This document shows, piece after piece, positions 17,771-25,042 of a stretch of 64,000 nucleotides of DNA. This DNA is from Flavobacterium poyangense. Lineage in GTDB: Bacteria > Bacteroidota > Bacteroidia > Flavobacteriales > Flavobacteriaceae. The stretch spans positions 186,001 to 250,000 of the forward strand of contig NZ_JAALLN010000007.1 in the NCBI RefSeq assembly GCF_011751075.1, read 5' to 3'. Both the position numbers and the translations under genes were made by a program. Numbering within the stretch: the stretch's first letter is position 1; each line of letters starts with the position of its first letter. The notes under the pieces are model-generated. The model was not told the origin of the DNA, made no database searches, and saw nothing but the letters and a program-made list of their open reading frames with translations.

Positions 17771-19045
17771 TTAGTTTTTAAATTTTTTAAATAATACACA
17801 GGTGTTTACATCTCCAAAGCCAAAGCTGGCTTTTGCAATTATGTCAATATCCTTATAAATCGTTTTTAAAGGAATTTTGGTCTGATCAATTAGTGCCGTA
17901 ATTTCGGGGTGGAGGTCATCGCAATTGTTATTGCCAAATATAAAACCTTCATAAAGTTGCAGTATGGTTGCTACGCTTTCAACACTACCGGCTGCAGCAA
18001 GGCAATGTCCTGTCAGGCTTTTCAAAGAATTTATATAAGGAAAATCAGTACCGTTTAAGTCTAATGCTTTAGTCCAGTTCTCAATTTCGAGACTGTCTTT
18101 TGTTGTGGCGGTAAGATGTCCGTTTATAGCATCAATCTCCTTAGATTTAATTCCTGCATTTTTTAGCGCAGCGGTAATACAATGTTGCACTGCGGTGCTG
18201 TTTGGCGCTGTCATACTACCGTTACCACATTGTCCACCCGAATTTACACTACCGCCCAGTATTTCGGCATAAATTGTAGCACCACGCTCCAGAGCACTGT
18301 CTAAATCTTCTACTACCAATGCACCGGCACCGCTGGCAGGTACAAATCCTGCCGCCGTACTACTCATAGGACGCGATCCCTCTTTTGGATTATCATTGTA
18401 TTTGGAACTGCAAACCCGCAATGCATCAAAACCACCCCAGATATAGGGGCCACTGTCACTGGTACTGCCTACCAACATTCTTTTAGCATGTCCGGCTTTT
18501 ATACGATCATACGCCATCAATATCGCTTCTGTACCGGTGGCACAGGCTGATGAATTGGTAGTAACCTGATTTCCTAATCCAAGTTTACCTCCTAGGTAGG
18601 CGCTAATACCGCTGTTCATGGTTTGAGCAATTACTGTGCTTCCAAGTTTTCGGACTTGCAGCTCGTCTATTTTATAAATGCTTTCGCGAAATTTATCGAT
18701 ACCCGAGGTACCGGCACCAAAAATGGTTCCGCTGTCCCAATCGGGTTCTTCTTTAGTTTCTATTGGTAGTCCGCTATCTTTCCATGCTTCCATGCCGGCT
18801 ATAACTCCATATAAAATACCTGTACTGCTAAAACCTCTTAGTTCAAGTTCGGTAAAATACAAGGATTTGAGCTCTTCGGTCAGTGGTGGCGTGCCGGCGA
18901 TCTGACAAGAAAACTGCAATTCCTGTAGCTGTGGATCATGCTGTATGCCTGAAATACCATTTTTTACGGCATAGGTAAAAGCGGGAATACCTATCCCGTT
19001 TGGAGCAACAACCCCAAGACCCGTTATTACGATTCGTTTACTCAT
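17771..19045 (-). CDS. Beta-ketoacyl-ACP synthase (KAS I/II type)
   Basis: 424 residues of the thiolase fold. The Cys-His-His triad is visible: Cys168 in NSSACATGTEA, His310 in NGHLTATT, where the usual form is AHGT, and His347 in LTGHCLAAAGSVE. The enzyme condenses malonyl-ACP with an acyl group, so it lengthens chains on the cluster's own ACP. The start overlaps the preceding dehydratase gene by 4 bases (translational coupling). The changed loop around His310 suggests a specialised chain or substrate. Length and motif spacing match FabF. Confidence 0.92.
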   Translation of the reverse strand: MSKRIVITGLGVVAPNGIGIPAFTYAVKNGISGIQHDPQLQELQFSCQIAGTPPLTEELKSLYFTELELRGFSSTGILYGVIAGMEAWKDSGLPIETKEEPDWDSGTIFGAGTSGIDKFRESIYKIDELQVRKLGSTVIAQTMNSGISAYLGGKLGLGNQVTTNSSACATGTEAILMAYDRIKAGHAKRMLVGSTSDSGPYIWGGFDALRVCSSKYNDNPKEGSRPMSSTAAGFVPASGAGALVVEDLDSALERGATIYAEILGGSVNSGGQCGNGSMTAPNSTAVQHCITAALKNAGIKSKEIDAINGHLTATTKDSLEIENWTKALDLNGTDFPYINSLKSLTGHCLAAAGSVESVATILQLYEGFIFGNNNCDDLHPEITALIDQTKIPLKTIYKDIDIIAKASFGFGDVNTCVLFKKFKN

Positions 19046-19491
19046 AATTTAGTAGTTATCATGCCTGCAATTGTGCCTTTACAAACTTCTTGTCCCGCTT
19101 CGTTTTTCATCCATACATCGCATCTAAGTTTTCCGAATCTGAAAAATATTTTTTTTGAGATTACCGTAACTTTTTCGTTGGGATACACCGCTTTCAAAAA
19201 ATGTATATCAGCTGATGTAAAAGCGATTAAGGTGTTTTTATTATTCGTTTTATTTAAGTCAATTTCTTGTAAATAGATCCCAAGACAAACCATGCCAATC
19301 TGTGCCATTGTCTCCGTTAAGATCACGCCGGGAGTCACAGGATTATTAGTAAAATGCCCCTTATAAAAATCAAGATCGTCTTTAAACGTATAAGTGCCGG
19401 TAACCCCATTTTCATCAGCAGAAAGTAATTCATCTACAAATAGAAAAGGTGAGGAGTACGGCAGTTGTGCTTTTATATAGTCTAAGTCCAT
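19042..19491 (-). CDS. FabZ-like hotdog-fold 3-hydroxyacyl-ACP dehydratase
   Basis: 149 residues with the hotdog pattern: FYKGHFTNNPVTPGVILTE, where His46 and Glu60 correspond to the FabZ catalytic pair, then TMAQIG and a conserved helix. FabZ removes water from 3-hydroxyacyl-ACP. It sits between the type III polyketide synthase and the ketosynthase and overlaps the latter by 4 bases. No ketoreductase or enoyl reductase is seen in the cluster, so these steps would come from the primary fatty-acid system or be skipped, giving unsaturated or oxidised chains; this is inference. Confidence 0.88.
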   Translation of the reverse strand: MDLDYIKAQLPYSSPFLFVDELLSADENGVTGTYTFKDDLDFYKGHFTNNPVTPGVILTETMAQIGMVCLGIYLQEIDLNKTNNKNTLIAFTSADIHFLKAVYPNEKVTVISKKIFFRFGKLRCDVWMKNEAGQEVCKGTIAGMITTKL

Positions 19492-19508
19492 GATTTATTT
19501 ATAATTAA

Positions 19509-20561
19509 TTACCATTGCAATAAAACCCTTTGTGCCGAGAATCCGGGACCAAAGCTCAACATCAATCCTTTTTCTCCGGGCCGCGGATTATCATTCATAA
19601 TGCATTCCAAAACATAAAGTACAGTAGCGCTTGACATATTACCGTATTCTTTAAGAACCTCTTTAGTAGCTGCTACATTTTTTCCTAATCCAGCAAAAAG
19701 GGCTTCGACTGTTTGAATTATTTTTTTGCCCCCGGGATGAAATATCATGTGATCGATAGCTGCAATCTCTAAATTATTTTTTTGAAGAAACGGATGAATA
19801 ATAGCTCCAAAATGTTCTGCAATTGTATCTGGTACTTCAATATCCAATATCATTTGCAGCCCCGTGTTGGTAAGTTTAAAACCCATCAAGTGTTCTGCTT
19901 CGTAAAAATGATACATTTGTTCATCGATTATTTCAGGGCCTGAATCTTCTTCATAAGAGGATAATAAACAACAGGCTGCACCATCACCAAAAATAGCCGC
20001 ACTGACTATATTTGGCATTGAAAAATCAGTATGCTGAAACGTCGCAGTAGGGGATTCCACTGCAATTACAGCAGCTCGTTTCCCCGGATTGGCCTGAAGA
20101 AAATTTTTGGCGTATATAATACCGGACACTCCCGCGACGCAACCCATTTCGGTTACAGGAAGGCGTATGATATCTTGTCGTAACTTCATTTTATTAATAA
20201 GATACGCATCCAGTGAAGGAATCATAATTCCCGTACAACTTACCGTAATAATATAATCTAAGGATTGCGGTTCCCATCCGGCCTTAGCAAGCGCTTTTTC
20301 AAGTACTTGCTCACCTAAAATAACAACTTCGCGACTGTAAATAGCATTCTTCTCTTCAAAAGAAGTCGCCGTAAAAACTTCGAACGGATCCATTATAGAG
20401 TAACGTCTGTCTACCGCGGCACTCTCAAATATTTTTTTTACTTTCTTTGCAAAACGCTCTTCCTGCCCCTCCAGCCAATTGTCAAGAAAGGGGAGTATAT
20501 CGGCAGTAGCGCGAGAATATTGTGGTAGTTGTTTAACAACCGTACTTATTTTTACACTCAT
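19509..20561 (-). CDS. Type III polyketide synthase (chalcone-synthase-like)
   Basis: 350 residues with the full catalytic set: Cys141 in VTEMGCVAGVSG, His275 in IFHPGGKK and Asn308 in EYGNMSSATV, spaced as in type III synthases. The C-terminal GPGFSAQ equals the family's GFGPG loop. Such enzymes load an acyl starter, extend it with malonyl-CoA and cyclise it to alkylresorcinols, alkylpyrones or related rings. With the methyltransferase and flavoprotein next to it, the set matches the synthase, methyltransferase and oxygenase triad known for phenolic lipids in other bacteria (srsABC of Streptomyces). It overlaps the methyltransferase gene by 4 bases. The starter probably comes from the adjoining ACP system. 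Confidence 0.9.
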   Translation of the reverse strand: MSVKISTVVKQLPQYSRATADILPFLDNWLEGQEERFAKKVKKIFESAAVDRRYSIMDPFEVFTATSFEEKNAIYSREVVILGEQVLEKALAKAGWEPQSLDYIITVSCTGIMIPSLDAYLINKMKLRQDIIRLPVTEMGCVAGVSGIIYAKNFLQANPGKRAAVIAVESPTATFQHTDFSMPNIVSAAIFGDGAACCLLSSYEEDSGPEIIDEQMYHFYEAEHLMGFKLTNTGLQMILDIEVPDTIAEHFGAIIHPFLQKNNLEIAAIDHMIFHPGGKKIIQTVEALFAGLGKNVAATKEVLKEYGNMSSATVLYVLECIMNDNPRPGEKGLMLSFGPGFSAQRVLLQW

Positions 20562-21271
20562 AGTTTAGCAATTATCCATTGGTAGCGAAAAGCCCATTTC
20601 CAGTTGATGTTGTAATTTCGTAAGTTCAATTTTTTTGAAAAACTTTCGAGTTCCTCTTTTTTAAAACCCTTCAGGATAGACGTTAACCCATCTTCTCGTG
20701 ACATCGTGCCCAGGCGAAAAACACTTGAGATAATTTCAAATAGGCGATAAGCCAGTTTGCTACGATGCAAATCATTCACAACAACACCAATTTCAGCATT
20801 ATCATTAAAAGTTTTGATGAGATATAAAATCTCTTCGTTTGTAAAATGATGCAGCGTAAGCGTGCATAAAACAATATCATATTTTAGCTCATTAAATTCT
20901 TCGTTGAGAATATTAACACACTCATATTCAATATTGGGATATGTACGAGATAATATTTTGGCATAGTCTATTGTAAATGTATTGGCATCTATTCCGGTTA
21001 ACTTAAAATCGATATTATTTTTTAGACCGTAATCAGCAAGTACACGTAACATATCACCATTACCGCAACCTATATCTGCTATGGTTATCGTTTTATTGGC
21101 ATCCGCCTTTTTTAATAACAATTTTACGCTATTAAGCGTTAGTTTATTGCCACCTAAAAAGTGATTAATTCTTGCAATTGTATCCAGTGCATTGTAAATT
21201 TCTTCGCCCTGAAGCGAAAAATCATCCATTATCTCAGTTTCCTGCGTTCTGTATTTTATGTTTAAACCCAT
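20558..21271 (-). CDS. SAM-dependent methyltransferase
   Basis: 237 residues, class I Rossmann fold. Motif I is IADIGCGNGDML (about 83-94), followed by the acidic LTGIDAN and the motif IV-like YDIVLCTLTLHHF. No membrane segments are seen. In type III synthase clusters such enzymes O- or C-methylate the new phenolic or pyrone ring. It starts immediately after the flavoprotein gene and its end overlaps the synthase start by 4 bases, so it belongs to the same operon. Confidence 0.88.
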   Translation of the reverse strand: MGLNIKYRTQETEIMDDFSLQGEEIYNALDTIARINHFLGGNKLTLNSVKLLLKKADANKTITIADIGCGNGDMLRVLADYGLKNNIDFKLTGIDANTFTIDYAKILSRTYPNIEYECVNILNEEFNELKYDIVLCTLTLHHFTNEEILYLIKTFNDNAEIGVVVNDLHRSKLAYRLFEIISSVFRLGTMSREDGLTSILKGFKKEELESFSKKLNLRNYNINWKWAFRYQWIIAKL

Positions 21272-22399
21272 TTAATCAATTGCTATAGTTTTACCATGTG
21301 TTTGTTTTATTACGAACTGAAGTAAACCCGGAAAAGCAGTCGCAACAGTAAATAAAATTGTGCTCATTCTTTTATTTTGCAATAAGCAGGCTAAGATTCT
21401 GCCTGCGGACATTCTTTTGTCAAAATGCTTTTTCCACTGTTTGATATATGTTTTTTCCAGAATTTCGCGTGATGGCATTGCCCCTGAGTGATAATCTAAA
21501 ACCAATTCTGCAGCTATTTTAGCACTATGCACCGCTATCGCCATACCATTACCACAAAGCGGATGAATTAAACCAGCTGTATCACCAATCATGAGCATGT
21601 GGTCTTCTACAAGTTGTTTTTTATCAAATGAGATCTGGCTTATAGTGATTGGTTTTTCAAAAAGTAAAATGCTATTTTCGAAAATTGATTTTAGGCTTTT
21701 ATTCTTACAGAGAACATTTTGCTGATAATCACTTATGTTTTTATATTTTTTAAATGTAGCGTAATCTGCAAGATAACAAATATTTATAATATTATTCTCT
21801 ACTTTAGAAACACCGCAATACCCACCTTCAAAATTATGCAATGCTACAAAGTGATCAGGAAAATTACCTGAATAATGCGCTTTAACGGCTAACCAAGGCG
21901 ATTTTTTAGTTATGAAACTCCTTGACAAAACCTGATCGATATTCGAACGTTTACCAAAAGCCCCCAATACTATTTTTGAAATAAGGGTCAGATTTAGCGT
22001 TTTAACCGTAAAAAGATCATTACAATAGCTGACTTCATTAACTGTATCTTTAAAAACAGTACAGCCATTGGCTACTGCTTTCTGATACAAAAAATAATCC
22101 AGTGTGTACCTGCTGATACCAAAACCACCCAAAGGGAGCTTAACTGTTACTGCCGCACCATTACCGGTAGTAAATTCAAATGTAGTAATAGAGGCGTGGT
22201 CCAGTTGTAAAACATCAGCATCCAGAGATTTTAGATAAGGAATAATTTCATTGGAAATATATTCGCCACAGACTTTATGATGCGGATAATCCGATTTCTC
22301 AATTAGAGCTACCTTTAACCCTTTCCTCGATAGGTGCAACGCACTTGTCAAACCTGCAAGACCGCCACCAATTATTACAACATCTTGATTAACATTCAT
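21272..22399 (-). CDS. FAD-dependent oxidoreductase (geranylgeranyl reductase/hydroxylase-like), first gene of the PKS operon
   Basis: About 375 residues. The start at 22399 (MNVNQDVVIIGGGLAGL) is preferred because it puts the dinucleotide-binding motif near residue 6, as usual; an in-frame ATG at 22447 adds 16 residues but would fall against a terminator. Further motifs are KVCGEYIS (about 42-49) and LMIGDTAGLIHPLCGNGM (FAD-binding GD motif). The family covers hydroxylases and reductases of lipids or aromatic compounds. In a type III synthase cluster the likely job is to oxidise the alkylated ring. It is the first gene, so the operon promoter lies in the short region between 22399 and 22451. 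Confidence 0.85.
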   Translation of the reverse strand: MNVNQDVVIIGGGLAGLTSALHLSRKGLKVALIEKSDYPHHKVCGEYISNEIIPYLKSLDADVLQLDHASITTFEFTTGNGAAVTVKLPLGGFGISRYTLDYFLYQKAVANGCTVFKDTVNEVSYCNDLFTVKTLNLTLISKIVLGAFGKRSNIDQVLSRSFITKKSPWLAVKAHYSGNFPDHFVALHNFEGGYCGVSKVENNIINICYLADYATFKKYKNISDYQQNVLCKNKSLKSIFENSILLFEKPITISQISFDKKQLVEDHMLMIGDTAGLIHPLCGNGMAIAVHSAKIAAELVLDYHSGAMPSREILEKTYIKQWKKHFDKRMSAGRILACLLQNKRMSTILFTVATAFPGLLQFVIKQTHGKTIAID

Positions 22400-22450
22400 A
22401 TACAGCAATTTAGTTATAAAATATGGAATGACAATAGTTTCTGACAAAAT

Positions 22451-22482
22451 AAAAAAACCTTCGCGAATTCGTATCGCGAAGG
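22451..22482 (-). terminator. Intrinsic terminator just upstream of the PKS operon
   Basis: Read on the minus strand: a perfect 9-bp stem CCTTCGCGA/TCGCGAAGG with a 7-base loop and then a seven-T tract. It would stop minus-strand read-through from the zinc locus into the polyketide operon, or act as a leader attenuator if a promoter lies further right. Confidence 0.85.
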
Positions 22483-22504
22483 CTTATCTTATAAAATATT
22501 GTAC

Positions 22505-22864
22505 TATTTAATTCAAGTTGTTAGTTGTAAAATGTATACTGTAAAATGTGAAATGTATATTGTAAAATGTATATTGTAAAATGTATATTGTAAAATGTAA
22601 AATGTGAAATGTAAAATGTGAAATGTAAAATGTAATATGCTAATCTGAAAGGGCTAATATTTTAATTAACGGATTTTCTTGGCTTTAAGCGAAGCGTTAG
22701 AGTTTAAATGTATTGTTACTGGATTTCAGTAATCTGACATAACTATATGTCTGTACAATGTTAGATAGTAATCAATTAAACAAAACTTTTCGCATTTCAC
22801 ATTATACATTTCACATATCACATTTCACATTACTATTCAACTAACAACTTGAGTTACTTAATTA
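22505..22864. repeat. Inverted-repeat element B with TGTAAAATG-type arms (about 360 bp)
   Basis: The left end has TATTTAATTCAAGTTGT (22505-22521), then about fourteen short direct repeats of the types TGTAAAATG, TGTGAAATG and TGTATATTG to about 22640. The right end has CACATTTCAC-type repeats (about 22795-22830), then ACAACTTGAGTTACTTA and TTAA, overlapping the stop codon of the beta-propeller gene (22862-22864). The central part (about 22640-22790) includes ATCTGAAAGGG, matched by CTTTCAGACT in element A in opposite orientation. There is no coding capacity. Confidence 0.75.
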
Positions 22865-24076
22865 ATGGCCTTTACTATTTTCGAAGCCTAAAATTGTAAT
22901 TGCATAAGGTGTAGCTGAAACTTTTATTTTCTTTTCTACCGCCATTGTAACTAAATTTAATTGTACAAGTTCTCCCGTAGTCGGGGAGGTGATGTAAGCA
23001 AAATTCTCAGTTAATTGCATTTGAGGTTTCAAAGGAGCATCACTGGCGGTTTGTCCAATTACTTTTCCTTCTTTTTCAACTTGCAAACTCGTTAGGTTGA
23101 ATAGTTTAAACTCACCTGTATTCAATAATATTCCCAATTTAGTGGCATTATAACTTACTTTGCATTGCAAAATATTGGTACTTTGCAAAATTGGTTTAAT
23201 TGTTCCGTTTACGGCATCAATAGAATAGGCTCCTTTAGCAGCGGTATATCCAATGAATTTTCCTTTGGCTTTTGTTTCTAAGATAGCCCCGAACCAGGCT
23301 GTTCCAAAATCTTCCGGAAGAGCAATTAGTTTTTGTTTTCCCGAACTTTCTACCACAAGTACACCACTTACGGAACCAAAAACAGCGTAAGTTCCATCAG
23401 TTGCATTTCCATGTATTCCTTTTGTTGCAACAGTAGCGTCAAAAACAGTTTTACCGGTAGCATCAATAATTTTTACTTTTTCAGGCAGTGTTCCTGTAAC
23501 CGAATTGTCTTTTAGGGTAATGGCATAAGTTCCATTAGAAAAACTCGCCATAGCACCGTGGTGTGCCACTAAGCCTGCATTTATTGCCTTAAATTTAGCA
23601 CCGGCAGTATTAATTTCAGATTCTTTACCAACCGATAAAGTACCATCGCCATCATTGAAAATTAATAATTCTCCAATTTTACTTTTAAAATGGGTTGGTG
23701 TAAGTGATTGCCCAACTAATGCTCCAAATTTCGGAATTCCGTCTACATCAACATGATCGCCGTGGCTTTCAAATCCGCTGTCAAAAGTTTCCACGGTGTT
23801 ATTTGCTCTATGAACTATTCCCGCATAACGACCGGATTCGGTAGTATAAAGAGCTGATTTTGCAAATTTAGCATCAAAAGAACTTGTTGTAGCATCAAGC
23901 GGATTCACGAGTGTAATGGCGGTCGTTTTTTCATCAGAAAGCAATATCCTCAGGTATTTGTACTCCGCGAGAGTTTCTTTAGGTGTTTCAGGCGTAGTGT
24001 CGTCATCATTACTACAAGAGAATGTAAGCAGGGATAATGCAAATAGGAAAATCAGTTTAAAATTGTTGTTTTTCAT
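22862..24076 (-). CDS. Beta-propeller lipoprotein, AztD-like candidate zinc metallochaperone
   Basis: 404 residues. A lipobox near residue 20 (TFSC, Cys21) anchors it to a membrane. The body is a chain of similar four-strand blades (for example TTAITLVNPLDA, YAIVF-type strands), as in a propeller. It carries a His/Asp cluster HGDHVDVDG at 105-113, and His residues AHHGA around 170, typical of AztD-type periplasmic zinc carriers. It is the last gene of a four-gene minus-strand operon with two DUF4625-like lipoproteins and a TonB receptor. The role, passing zinc in the periplasm, is inferred from family resemblance and context. The repeat element B touches its stop codon. Confidence 0.75.
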   Translation of the reverse strand: MKNNNFKLIFLFALSLLTFSCSNDDDTTPETPKETLAEYKYLRILLSDEKTTAITLVNPLDATTSSFDAKFAKSALYTTESGRYAGIVHRANNTVETFDSGFESHGDHVDVDGIPKFGALVGQSLTPTHFKSKIGELLIFNDGDGTLSVGKESEINTAGAKFKAINAGLVAHHGAMASFSNGTYAITLKDNSVTGTLPEKVKIIDATGKTVFDATVATKGIHGNATDGTYAVFGSVSGVLVVESSGKQKLIALPEDFGTAWFGAILETKAKGKFIGYTAAKGAYSIDAVNGTIKPILQSTNILQCKVSYNATKLGILLNTGEFKLFNLTSLQVEKEGKVIGQTASDAPLKPQMQLTENFAYITSPTTGELVQLNLVTMAVEKKIKVSATPYAITILGFENSKGH

Positions 24077-24109
24077 TTTAATAGGTATTTAGATTATAAT
24101 TAATTGATT

Positions 24110-25021
24110 TTAGAATGTAATTGTTATGGGCATCGATTTGTAGACACTCATATTATGAGAGGTATTTTTATAAAGGACTACCCAATTGTACAGGCCGGAT
24201 TGCCAAGATTTGTCTGCGGTTGTCGAATCTCCGTTAGCATCTTTGTCGGCACCAATGGTAATACTTTCTCCACCCCAAGCGTCATTTATCTTTTGGAGTG
24301 TTGAGATTTTTGATGCCGGTGCAAGACCTTTGTGTTCTACTTTTGTAATGACTATAACCTTTTTCAGATCCAGATTGTCTATGCTTTCCGGATGGTAATT
24401 CAGGCTCTTTTTTATTAGAACCGAGTATAAAATTCCATCGCCCGTAATCTGACTTACCTGCGCATGTGCCGTAAGTTTATCATTCTTTTTGAAGATCAAC
24501 TCCGGCTCAACCCAGGTTCCCATATAATAAATCAGGTCTTCATTTCGGGAAAGCATGTCACGGCCAATTAAAGGATCAGCAGGCATATTGGCCGGATCCG
24601 TAATGGTAAGTTCTTCCTTGAGTTCCAGTTTAGTTCCATTTTCATCGAGAACAATAAAATAGAAATCATATTTACCTTCCGGAGCTTCAGCGGGTATGGT
24701 AAAGTGTTTGTGTACATTGGTGTTTTTTACGCCTTTGTATTCGCTCCAGTACAGTTCTAACTTCCAATCCTTAGTATAGGTTTCTCCCTTTTTTGGAAGT
24801 ATTTTTAGTTGCACATCGCTAATTTTACTACCGGCAACGACATCACCATTAAAATGGAAATCACGACCAATTAAGGCTCGTTTGTTATTAGCCGTTCCAA
24901 TTTCTATATTCTTGGCAGTTGGTTTTGAAACTTCGGCAGTTTGATTGGTTTCATCGTTGTCACAAGCCGTAAATGCAGCGAGGAAAAGGAAGAGTAGGAG
25001 TACTAATTTTTGCTTTTTCAT
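24110..25021 (-). CDS. DUF4625-like lipoprotein of the zinc locus
   Basis: 303 residues. The lipoprotein signal MKKQKLVLLLFLFLAAFTAC has Cys20 lipidated. After a short linker, GRDFHFNGDVVAGSKISDV (about 50-68) begins a beta-sandwich domain of the DUF4625 type, followed by VHKHFTIPAEAPEGKYDF. A second part of the protein (about 150-300) has more strands, IGRDMLSRNEDL and DLKKVIVI, with scattered His. These lipoproteins are found next to metal-linked TonB receptors in Bacteroidota; the actual molecular role is unknown. It starts 21 bases after the receptor gene and ends 33 bases before the propeller gene. Confidence 0.75.
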   Translation of the reverse strand: MKKQKLVLLLFLFLAAFTACDNDETNQTAEVSKPTAKNIEIGTANNKRALIGRDFHFNGDVVAGSKISDVQLKILPKKGETYTKDWKLELYWSEYKGVKNTNVHKHFTIPAEAPEGKYDFYFIVLDENGTKLELKEELTITDPANMPADPLIGRDMLSRNEDLIYYMGTWVEPELIFKKNDKLTAHAQVSQITGDGILYSVLIKKSLNYHPESIDNLDLKKVIVITKVEHKGLAPASKISTLQKINDAWGGESITIGADKDANGDSTTADKSWQSGLYNWVVLYKNTSHNMSVYKSMPITITF

Positions 25022-25042
25022 AAAGGATAAAATTTATTTGAT

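Noticed and set aside
22400..22447. Longer start (16 extra residues) for the flavoprotein of the polyketide operon
   Set aside because: The extension abuts a strong terminator and places the FAD motif too far from the N-terminus.
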